Assembly: GCA_030280995.1 (NCBI GenBank)
Contig: JASXTE010000002.1
Location: 12,228,683 to 12,292,682, forward strand
DNA: 64,000 bases
DNA from: Hemileia vastatrix
Taxonomy: Eukaryota > Basidiomycota > Pucciniomycetes > Pucciniales > Zaghouaniaceae
Reading direction: 5' to 3'
Of the stretch, positions 46,892-56,008 are shown piece by piece. Below the pieces are notes generated by a model. That model searched no databases and was not told the origin of the DNA. It worked only from the letters and a program-made list of their open reading frames with translations. The position numbers were made by a program, and so were the translations under genes. Each line of letters begins with the position of its first letter. The stretch's first letter is position 1.

Positions 46892-46972
46892 GCTTCCCAC
46901 AATCCCAAAGAAAAACAAAAACGTCATCACAATCTGGACCAGCCTCCAGAAGCTTCATCATCCAGACAATGA

Positions 46973-48226
46973 GCTCCTGCAAAAGATTAGAAACATAAAA
47001 ATAATATAAAACAAATAATAAAAAATAATTTCAGAATATTTTTTTTTTTTTTACAGTCTACTGATATACTAAAATAAAAAATTAATAATTAAAATGAAAT
47101 GAAATAACATAAATGAAATAAAATAAAATATAAAAAATAATACAAATGGTATCCCCCAGCCAATTGATGAGCTGATCCCCTGATACCTTACCCACATACA
47201 AGTGCACCTTGATGTGGATACACAATTGATTCTTTTAAATGGTTAACAGAAAACAAAATTCAAAAAATTTAGAAATTCAGAAAATAATAAAAAATAATGA
47301 AACACAGAAACACATGAAATAAATAATAAATAAAAATAAGAAAATAGCATTGCCCGGCCAATTGATGAGCCTTTCACCACCAATGCTTGCCCACATCCAG
47401 GTGACCCTGATGTGGTAACACCCTATATTTTTTATTTTATAATTTTAAACAACCCCCATAAAAAATTAAAAGAAAAAAAGAGAAAAAAGAAAATAATCTA
47501 AAACTGCTATCTAGCAAAAAAAACATAACTGTAAAATCAAAGACAGTCCAGCTCCATAGATGGTCCAATAAGGGAAAGTCCGATCCATAGAAATGATCAC
47601 TGGGTGGGCTCCCTCCAATAAGTAAAAATGATGGGAGACCACCAGTGATCCACCACCAATCTGAAAGAACCAAAGATAAAGAAGCCAGTCCCAAACCAGT
47701 TTAAAGTCATAGCGGACTTGAAACCTGAATAATAAACAACAGAACTAGAATTCAACTAGGAAAAACAAAAGACTTGAGACAGACATTCTGGGGTAACTGT
47801 TCTACAGAGCAGCCAGCTCATCAGTTACCCTCACACTTGCCAAAATAAAATCTAGAAGCCCCCCCTGGGTACCTTCTAACAAAAACACAACGTCCAACAC
47901 AAAAAAACCAAAACCAATAAGAGTGAAGAGACCAGCACATGAAAACCAGAGGAAATTCCAGTTTAAAGTCATAGAGGACTAAAACCTGTGAAAAGAAACC
48001 AATACTAGGGTTCAACCAAATTAAGAGAAAGGGTTGGAAACAGACAATCTGGGGTAACTGTTGATAGAGCAGCCAGCCCATCAGTAACCCCTACACTTGC
48101 CAAGATCAAATCTAGAAGCCCCACCCATGGGTACCCTCTAACAAAAGTTTCCAACAAACAGATGCATAGCATCACCACAAAAAACCAAAATTAAAGAATG
48201 GTCCGTAGTTTATCCTCATTGCGGAG
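46973..48226. other. Element C non-coding 3' region with repeated units
   Basis: No gene. Two copies of a block around CCAATTGATGAGC (about 47145-47225 and 47345-47425; each ends with CCCACAT..GTG(A/C)..CTTGATGTGG-like sequence) are separated by A-rich DNA. Then two copies of a roughly 185-bp unit start with the 22-bp motif (47697-47881 and 47959-48144). A third, diverged copy of this unit is at 35612-35800, on the other side of antisense gene 2. Each contains TCTGGGGTAA and a complementary CAGTTACCC-like segment that can pair as a hairpin. Confidence 0.7.
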
Positions 48227-49057
48227 TCAATCTTCTTCATGCCTAGTGCCTCTGGGATAAAACCTCTTCACTTGGTCTGCAGCCACCCTCTTTTTCAAGA
48301 CTGCACCATCCAACTCTTCCAAAACATAAGAACCTCCAGACACCTGAGATCTGACTCTGTAAGGTCCATTCCATCTGTCAGCAAACATTTTCCCCCACTG
48401 ACTCTCCAAACTTCTATTATACACCAAAACCAAACAAACAGGTTTCAAGGGATTCCTGAGTCTATGAGCCAACTTCTTGTCCCAGTACCTGACTGATTGA
48501 TTCCTAATCTTCATCATTCTAGAGTATGCCTTCTCTTGACATTCCTCTCTACATTCCAACTGTTGCATCCTGGCACAGAGAAAATCTTCTGTTGAGTGCA
48601 CGTCATCCCAATCAATTCCAAGATAAGAGACAGCTTCTAAGTCCACTGGTAGAACGGCTTTCTGACCAAACATTAACTCATAAGGAGAATAGCCAGTTGT
48701 CCTCTTCACAGTGACCCTATCAGCAAATAAAACCAAGGGTAAATAATGCCTCCACTTTTCGGCACTATCTCCACACATCTTCACCAAAGCATTCTTGATA
48801 ACTTGATGGCCTCTTTCAACCATGCCTTCAGCTTCAGGATAATACGGTGTAGCCACTCTAACCCTAGAACCAACACTAGCCACAGCTTCTTTAAATTCGG
48901 CACCAAACTCTGTCCCACCATCAACAGTCACCAAATTCATCAACCCATACATATAAATCCACTCCTTCTTCAAAAACTCTGCCACATTCTTGGCAGTCAA
49001 ATTAACCAGAGGCACTGCCTCAACCCAACCAGACAAATCAACCCTAGCAACAATCAA
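48227..49057 (-). pseudogene. Element C integrase core and C-terminus (cut off by a stop)
   Basis: 276 codons in the Pol frame: VDLSGWVEAVPLVNLTAKNV (first Asp), VTVDGGTEFGAEF (second Asp), YPEAEGMVERGH (Glu), then the C-terminal part ending FYPRGTRHEED. A TGA near 49104 separates it from RNase H and the zinc region, where the family has a sense codon before RVSLDAVHIKEGR. All three catalytic positions are kept. Confidence 0.9.
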
Positions 49058-49105
49058 GTATTTATATCTGCCCTCTTTAATATGGACAGCATCCAGACTG
49101 ACCCT

Positions 49106-50656
49106 TCAAAAAAAAGTTGATTCACCAGTAGCACGGCCCACCTCTTTAGGTTTCAAGTGACTTCTTCTTTGACATTCTTCACAAGATTGAACCCAACCCT
49201 GCACAGCCAACTTCATACCCGGCCACCAAAATCTGTCTGCTACTCTTCTATAAGTCTCCCCAAAGCCTCTATGACCAAGGTCTTCATGCAAAGACTTCAA
49301 AACCAATTCTCGACCCTTCTTCTGAGTCACCACTACTTGAGGATTTGGATGTCTCATCCTCATCAACCGCCTTCCTGACACATAAAATCCAGGACTCTTT
49401 TTCTTGATTGCCAACCAAGTATCATCATCACAACTATCTGGCCTCTCCAAGGTCAACAGATATTCCACCAAACTAAAATAAAACCCAGACTGACCCCAGG
49501 TCTCATCTTCAAAATCCAACAAAACAACATCCAAGGGTACAACTCTGTCATCAAAATCACCAGTGTGAACATGAGCCAATTGAGCAGCCCAACCAGGACA
49601 CCAATCTTTAAATTTTGGCACTTCCTTCTCTTTCCACTGAACCTTGTGAGAATCCAGTTCACTAACAAAAACACCCTTTTCCAATTTTGAGCTGTCCCAA
49701 ACAACAACTCCATCTTCATCAACAAAAACATCCTGATCACCAGAATCAAGATCAGATACAGCCAGTTTAGCCTCCTGGGGGAGGTCAGAACAATCATCCA
49801 GTTTAGCCTCATGGGGGAGGAGAGAAAAATCCTCAGCATCCTTTGTGCTGGCCCTAACCACTGGAACATCTTTGTCAAACTCTTCAGAATCAGAATCCTC
49901 ATCTGTAGATGGCCTCCTTGATAATCCATCAGGCATAGTAAAAGTTTTACCTGGTTTGTGTACCAGGTCAAAAGAAAAATGTTGAATAAATGCCACCCAC
50001 CTAGTCATTGGAGCATTTGGAAGACTAGGCGTATTGATCATCTGAACCAAAGATTTTGCATCCACCTGCAGCTCAAAATGCTGCCCCCACAAAACCATCT
50101 GTAGCTTCTTTAAACTTTTAGCTACACCACACAATTCCAATTTAGGTTGAGAATACCTAGATTCCACCTCATTAAACACCACAGACTCATACCTTACTGG
50201 CCTGACCCTCCCAGTCTTATCCTCCTGAGACAAAACAGCACCAGCAGCAATATAACTTGAGTCCACTGCCAGATAAATCTTTCCAGAACCAACACCATAA
50301 TCCAACTTGTGAAGAATTATATCTTCACCAACAACCTTTTTCAACTTCTGAAAAGCCTCTTCACACTCTTCAGTCCATTCCCAATCTGCATCTTTTCTGG
50401 TCAACCTCCTTAAAGGTGAAGCCAACAAAGAAAAATCCTTAATAAAAATCCTGACATATACACATACACCCAAAAATCCCCTGACTTCAGTAGTATTTTT
50501 AGGCCTTGGCCATGACTGAATTTTATTAATCTTATTCTTTGCCATAATACTTCCCTCTTTACATACCACATGACCCAGAATTTCCAAAGCAGGAACACAA
50601 CAACAGAATTTTGACCCTGAAATGGTCAAACCAGCCTCTTCAATCCTGAACAACAC
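49106..50656 (-). pseudogene. Element C RT C-terminus, RNase H and integrase zinc region
   Basis: 516 codons in the same frame: the connection RIEEAGLTISGSKF, GFLGVCVYVRIFIKDFSLLA, RNase H (YLAVDSSYIAAGAVLSQED, LELCGVAKSLKKLQ), a long acidic linker (STDEDSDSEEFDKD), and the integrase HHCC region (HEDLGHRGFGETYRR, CEECQRRS). It opens after a TGA at about 50680 where the family has Trp, and closes at TGA near 49104. Confidence 0.9.
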
Positions 50657-50680
50657 TCTCTCTAGAGTTATTGAATATTC

Positions 50681-51343
50681 TCACACAAACCTCCTTATGC
50701 CAGGGTTCTCCGCTAACACCTCATTACCATAATCAGTGGATGGTCCTTTAATTCCACCATCATCAATAAAAATACCAGCATGAGTAGGAACCTCATCCTG
50801 CAAAATCCAAGCCATCTGTGCTTGATAAACTGCCACTGAATTAGTTGCTTCTTGAGGCAACCTAGTGAGCTGAAATCTTCCCAAAGGAGTCTCAAAAGTT
50901 GTGAGAGGCCTTGAATCTGTATGTAGTTCCCTCTCATCATAACCACCCATAATATCACCCAAACCATAACACACCCTTCCAGAAAAAGCTTCAACAAAAT
51001 CCTCTGCACTTGGCGGCATACCAGCGTCCTTGATAGTGACTCTATTCAAGGCTCTAAGATCATGAACCACCCTCAACTTTCCATTCTGCTTCTTTACACA
51101 GAACACTGGACTTGAGTAACTGGATGTTGATTGTTCATATAACCCAGTCCTGACTCTTTCCCTAACAATCTCTACAAAATCCTCTCGAATAGCGGCTGGA
51201 ATTGGAATAGGTTTGATTTGCCAAGGTTCATGACAAACAACAGGAATCAAGTAAGGTTCCCCATAATAGTGCTTCAATACACCCCTTTCCTCCTCAACAA
51301 ATGCCACCGCTTTTTCCCTTAGCACAATAACGTGCATCAACAA
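50681..51343 (-). pseudogene. Element C reverse transcriptase core
   Basis: RT palm and fingers: PIPAAIREDFVEIVRERV, YSSPVFCVKKQNGKLRVVHD, GLGDIMGGYDERELHTDSRP, and the active site GIFIDDGG (about residue 195). The fingers and palm look complete. It is cut off by TAA just upstream (51353-51355, expected Glu) and TGA at its end (expected Trp). Otherwise the frame is shared with 51353-52216 and with the downstream parts. Confidence 0.92.
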
Positions 51344-51352
51344 CTTCTTTTC

Positions 51353-52216
51353 TTACTCAGACAACCACCCATCAGGACCAAAATTAACAACTTTCAATCT
51401 TTTCACAGTCACCCTAGTTGTCTCTACAAATTCTGGAGGATTCTTCACCAAAGGAGTACAGTACAGATCTCTTGACAAAGGAGGTCTCTTCAAAGGCGGA
51501 TTCAAACCCACAGGCATAGGCTCATTGACAGGCCTAATCTTCTGCTCTACCTTCTTATACTTTGCCGCTCCACCTTCAACTTGAGGGATCTTCAGGAAAT
51601 CTTCACCACCAGACCTGGAACAAAAACCAAGGGTTTCCCCATTGCTCACATGTGTGGCCAAGGTAATGTTTTTGAAAGGTGTAGAAGAAACCCTAGCGGT
51701 GCACAATTGGGAGGACTTACTTTTACACCCCAATCTCACCACTCCAAAACTTTTCCGCAATTCCACATCTTCATCCTCACTTCCAACTTCCAAATCTTCA
51801 AATCTTGATTCATCTTCTGAATCACATCTTCTAAAATTGTGAAGTTTATCATCATGCTGGAGGTCCAAAAATTGATCTTGATGATCTTCTCTCTTCAAAA
51901 TTTTCTGCAGTTTAACCTCATGCTGGAGGACCAAAAATAGATCTTGACGATCTTCACAAAAATATTTTGCGTCTTCTTTATTCATTATCTTCAGATTTTT
52001 TTCTTGATTTTCATGAATTATCTTGAAATTTTTATCTTCTTTTCTTGAGTTTTCTTCTGACATACAAAAATAACCAGAGGTTTCCCCAATGCTCACAGGT
52101 GTGGCCCAGGTAATGTTTTTGAAATGTGTAGAAGAAACCCTAGCGGTGCACAATTGGGAGGACTTACTTTTAGACCCCAATCTCACCGCCCCAAAACTTT
52201 TCCGCATATCTTTCAA
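51353..52216 (-). pseudogene. Element C Pol linker with internal 125-bp duplication
   Basis: 287 codons between protease and RT. A 125-bp direct repeat (51634-51758 and 52081-52205) encodes RKSFG(A/V)VRLG, then KSKSSQLCTARVSST twice, separated by an acidic stretch with shorter repeats (DQFLDLQHD, DLFLVLQHE). The C-terminal part (RDLYCTPLVKNPPEF, VNFGPDGWLSE) leads into RT. The frame differs from that of the protease upstream; how the frames were joined is not visible. Confidence 0.75.
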
Positions 52217-52446
52217 TAATGATATATAATCAATCTTCTTCTTTGAACTTGAATTAAAAATAATTAAGAATCTTGAGAGAGAACAGAGACTTGATAAAAA
52301 ACTTTATGGATACTTGCAGAGAAGAGAAACATTAAAAAGAGAAAGTTGAAAATCCACTTGGTATATCTCCAAGGGAGCTGACCTACTACAACATGGGATT
52401 TCCTCATCTCGGGGAGAGGTTGTAGCACTAGGGTGATCAGCCCTCA

Positions 52447-53070
52447 TTACTCTAAAAAAGACAGACTCTCAATAGAGCCTGAGCCGCACTCCAAAAATCC
52501 AGAGGCAGAACCCACTTCCTTCCTTCTCCTGCAGCAGTCCATGCACTGGCACATTGAAGATAAACCAGGCCTGGTCTCCCAACCATCCTCTCCAGGGGAT
52601 GACAACCTCATGTGAAGTCTCCTTTTGTCTTCACCAGTCAACTCCAAACTGATTCCCAAATCAAATTGATAACCGATTCTTGCCTGAAAATCCATCAAGA
52701 ATGGCCCACCCAAAACTGCTTTTACATTACCTTTAGCAATGTAAAAATGAACCTTCCCTGAGGCTCCGCCAACATCTAACTTCACAAAATCTGAAGTTCC
52801 AACCAATTCAGTGACATGGCCACCGATCCCTCTCAAATTCCTACCAATACCAGTTTTGATGGGGAGGCCCATATGAGATGCCTCAAACAAAGAAATCAGG
52901 TTTATCTGAGAACCTGAATCCACCAATGCCCTTGCCTCCCTGCCATTCAGAGTGACATTGACATATCCCAGAGGAGCAGAAAAATGAGTTTCCAACCCCT
53001 CACCAAACTTTTCAGCAGAATCACAAATGTATTCTACCTCACCAGAAGAAACTCTTCTCCTGTTCAACAA
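52447..53070 (-). pseudogene. Element C aspartic protease
   Basis: Retropepsin in the gag frame, downstream of the gag TAG: YVNVTLNGREARALVDSGSQ with the catalytic DSGS (about residue 51), then VLGGPFLMDF (the flap/second hydrophobic motif). It ends at TAA 52447-52449, before Pol, which lies in another frame. Confidence 0.85.
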
Positions 53071-53076
53071 CTTTTT

Positions 53077-54828
53077 CTACCTATCAGCCAACCCTGGACT
53101 GATAGCATACAAGTCCCCATAAGATAGGGAAACCTGACCCTGATTCATCCTTTCCTGGACAGAGTCCATAACATTAACTTGACCAGACACTAATGGCCTC
53201 TCAAAGTGAGCTCTTTGCTTCACCACCTTGGTCCTAGAAGATTCTTGAGGACCAGCATCACCAACAGATTTACCATTAACAGGAACCAAACCAGATCCCT
53301 CACCAGAACCTCTGACTCCAACAGGATTTGGCAATGAAGCCAAAGGGACATCCTCCTCAGAGTCAGAATCCACCTCCATTGGCATTGGATCACCATTCAT
53401 ATCCAATGCGCCAAAACTAGGGGGGCCCATATCAGCCATACCCTTCTGCATCTTGTACAGCTCCTCTTTGCTGTACCTCTTCCTAGCTGCACTCAGCTTA
53501 GGATCCCCCTTTGAAGCATTTGGCTTTGGTTGGGCCTGAGAACTGCTCTTAGGCCTACCCACCTTTCCTGCTTCCACATCATAAACACCAGCCAAGCATT
53601 CACCACTTGACTGTCCACCACAAGAATACAACTCCAAACCACCAAAGGAAGTAGAAAAAGAGACCTTATTGACCTCCTTCCCCCTTCCCTTAACTCCCTC
53701 ATCTACCTTAACAGAAGACTTCCCCTGATCAGGAATCTCCTCAAACCTTGGCCTCCTTTGATTGAGACCACCCCTTCTCCTGACCAAATCAACAGGAGCC
53801 TGCCCCTCACTGGGCTTCACAAAAGAACCGTCAGGGAACTTAAAAACCCTGCCATCAAACTCCACTTTTCCTTCAGACACATCTCTGTTCAATGCCCAAC
53901 AATCATTGGACCTGTGCCCCCTCCTACTGCAATAAGAGCAAACCCAAGGATCACTCCTACCAGCCCTCCTTTCAAAATCTCTAGGCTGAGAAGGTGTCTT
54001 ATTAACCTTCTTGGCCTCCTGAACAAAAATGTGCAGCTGCTTTGTAAGATCAGCCAACTGCTCCACCATTGGGTCCCTCTCCTTTTTGGGAACCTGCACC
54101 AAATTTTTCTCCTCCTTCTTCTCCCTAACTTCCTCTTCAGCCAAAGCCTCACTGACTTTGCTGACATACTTGGCACACCCCTCCTGATAGGTGTCCACAG
54201 CCAATAACTTCAAATGGGCCTCAACAGCCTCCTTCACCTTATCCAAGGCAGGAAACTTCTGATCCCCATTAGAAATAGTTTTCATCAATTCCTTTCTTGA
54301 CAACTCCTTCAACACATCCATCCTGACATCTCTAGCAAGGGCAGACCAAAAAACATCCTTGGCAGCATTTTCATGAGCCAGCTCCTCCACTTCCACAAAA
54401 TATTCCACCACAGGATCAAACTGTAGCAGAAACTTCCTGTAACTATGTAAGTTACCGACACCACCATAAGATTGCCATTCACTGACAACCTTGTTCAGAT
54501 CCACCATAGTGAACCTGACACCCCATCTATCCACCATCTCCCTACACAGAAATTTCCAATCCCTCTTCTTGTAGCCAGACATGGCCACAATCTCCTTCTC
54601 CACTGACCTATCACCAATGAAGAAGATAATCTGCTTCACCATGTCCAGGTAGGAAGCACCATCCACTCCAGCAGCAGTTTCATACTTCTCTAGAAACCAC
54701 TTGACATCCTCCCCATTAAACTTGGTACCATCCCAAGTTTTAATCCTCACACACTCCCTAACCATCACAGAAGGAGGACCATCCCCCCAACTGACAGTCA
54801 CCACAGGAATAGCAGAACCAGAAGCCAT
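53077..54828 (-). CDS. Element C Gag (583 residues)
   Basis: The ATG at 54826-54828 (MASGSAIPVV) is preferred over upstream non-ATG codons. The capsid-like domain (KTWDGTKFNGEDVKWFLEKY, about 30-50) and helical body extend to about residue 230. A CCHC knuckle CSYCSRRGHRSNDC lies near 315 for RNA binding, followed by a long disordered, Ser/Pro/acid-rich C-terminus. It ends with a single TAG (53077-53079) after GLADR. The same frame continues directly into the protease, so readthrough of this TAG, as in gammaretroviruses, could make Gag-protease; it may also be a plain mutation. No other defect is seen in gag. Confidence 0.9.
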   Translation of the reverse strand: MASGSAIPVVTVSWGDGPPSVMVRECVRIKTWDGTKFNGEDVKWFLEKYETAAGVDGASYLDMVKQIIFFIGDRSVEKEIVAMSGYKKRDWKFLCREMVDRWGVRFTMVDLNKVVSEWQSYGGVGNLHSYRKFLLQFDPVVEYFVEVEELAHENAAKDVFWSALARDVRMDVLKELSRKELMKTISNGDQKFPALDKVKEAVEAHLKLLAVDTYQEGCAKYVSKVSEALAEEEVREKKEEKNLVQVPKKERDPMVEQLADLTKQLHIFVQEAKKVNKTPSQPRDFERRAGRSDPWVCSYCSRRGHRSNDCWALNRDVSEGKVEFDGRVFKFPDGSFVKPSEGQAPVDLVRRRGGLNQRRPRFEEIPDQGKSSVKVDEGVKGRGKEVNKVSFSTSFGGLELYSCGGQSSGECLAGVYDVEAGKVGRPKSSSQAQPKPNASKGDPKLSAARKRYSKEELYKMQKGMADMGPPSFGALDMNGDPMPMEVDSDSEEDVPLASLPNPVGVRGSGEGSGLVPVNGKSVGDAGPQESSRTKVVKQRAHFERPLVSGQVNVMDSVQERMNQGQVSLSYGDLYAISPGLADR

Positions 54829-54897
54829 TCCTCCTGACCAAAACACCAAAAAGAGCCAACCAAAGAAAACAGAGATTCCAAAGAACTAGCAAGTTCA

Positions 54898-54914
54898 CCC
54901 CACGTTGGGCGCCA
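54898..54914 (-). other. Primer binding site of element C, tRNA-Lys type
   Basis: TGGCGCCCAACGTGGGG on the minus strand, four bases after the 5' LTR. It is complementary to the 3' end of tRNA-Lys, the same primer site as in several retroviruses. This fixes the 5' end and direction of the element. Confidence 0.88.
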
Positions 54915-54918
54915 GAAA

Positions 54919-56008
54919 TGTAGACAATCCTATAGTACTAGCTATAGGCCTTCACCAAGGGAGTTGGAGAAAAACCAGAGAGAAAATCCCCTGTCACTTT
55001 AGAAAAATAGAGTGAGATTTACTTGCTAAAGTAAGTTGGTTCCTTTTTTGCTAAAGCTCCTGTTCAACAGACTTGACTGCTTGATGAGCCAAGAAAGTAG
55101 TCCCCAGATAGACTACCAGACCAAAGAACTGAAATGTAGAACAAAGTCCACACCAGAGACAGCAAAGATACTTGATGTAGGCTGCAAATCCACACCAGAG
55201 ACAGCAATAATACTTGCTATAGCTTGCAAGACTATAACAGAGAAACAGTTGCCAAAGTTAATTTAAATGAAGAACTCACTTGCAACAAACACAGCCAATT
55301 GTGGCCAGAAAACAGTGAGAACTGAGTGAGGAACAATGATATCACCTCCGGATGGTTGTATGATGATTAAGGTTGCCCCAAACTGTCTTATTCACTATGT
55401 ACACACAGACCACTAACTAAGAGCCCATGCGCACCCACCAATCTGGCGCCTGTACCTGCCAAATTGCATAAAAAACCCTCCTGGAGCGCTCCCCAACCTC
55501 CTAAAACAGAGGCAGGCAGGCCTCCCGATGTCGGAGATGCCGCCTGAAGCGGCCCGGCCTCCCTAAATCCAGAAAACCAATAAAAAGCACTAATCTACTT
55601 AGAAAAATTAGCTACAACTACTAAAACCTTTAAAACACGGAATTTCACTATAACAACATTGAGACATGAAATATAGAGAAAAATTAGCTCTATCAAATGG
55701 TACTAAGCACTTAACCCTAAGACTTAAGGTAAGCCCGTAAAACACAAAACAAAATTAAACAGCAATCTTTTATAAATGAAAAATGAGGAAATGACCCCTT
55801 AAAACTCAGAATATGAAAAATGTCTTCAAGACATAAAATATAGAGAAACACCAGGGCTATCCAATGATAGCACCCACATACCCGCAGACCCAATATCCAT
55901 GGAATAAAACCAGAAAAATACCCAATTCTTTAACCGATGTCAATTAAGACATGCACAAACCGCGCCAAATCACACAACAAAGGCCCCTGCCAATGTTGGA
56001 AGACCACA
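54919..56008 (-). repeat. Element C 5' LTR
   Basis: 1090 bp, collinear with 33712-34802 and with the solo LTR at 31597-32690. ACGT on both outer sides of the element is the target duplication in B. Confidence 0.93.

Larger units (their letters stand above)
36246..46972 (+). pseudogene. Antisense gene 2 of element C: larger cysteine-cluster protein, split by element A
   Basis: ATG at 36246. Residues 23-55 hold C-x2-C-x6-C-x15-C-x2-C-x6-C with basic YSKKKRC, the same layout as antisense gene 1. A long Ser/Pro/Arg-rich linker follows. The frame changes between about 36650 and 36800 (intron not identified, or an indel). It continues to 37310, then a clear 68-nt intron (37311-37378, GTAAGT...CTAG) leads to a helical C-terminal domain (LDYGDMKKHLSTMCSNMLKA, LLDDHWKMSRMIKH). 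At 37718 element A interrupts. After A, discounting one GCTTC repeat, the same frame goes on (HNPKEKQKRHH) to TGA at 46970-46972. The gene was thus coding up to its end when A inserted. Function is inferred only. Confidence 0.65.
33712..56008 (-). mobile_element. Element C: large Ty3/gypsy retrotransposon with antisense cysteine-cluster genes
   Basis: Minus-strand element with 1090-bp LTRs and a 4-bp duplication (ACGT) in element B. The own sequence without the A insertion is about 13.1 kb, large for the type. On the minus strand: 5' LTR, tRNA-Lys primer site, gag, TAG, protease, a spacer protein region, RT, RNase H, integrase (to 48227). A 3' region follows (34803-37718 plus 46892-48226) that carries two genes on the plus strand and a repeat array; then a purine tract and the 3' LTR. 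Pol has several stops, so C is no longer autonomous. Confidence 0.92.

Noticed and set aside
48239..48714. Plus-strand open frames over element C integrase
   Set aside because: They are shadows of the minus-strand pol gene; integrase motifs are on the minus strand.
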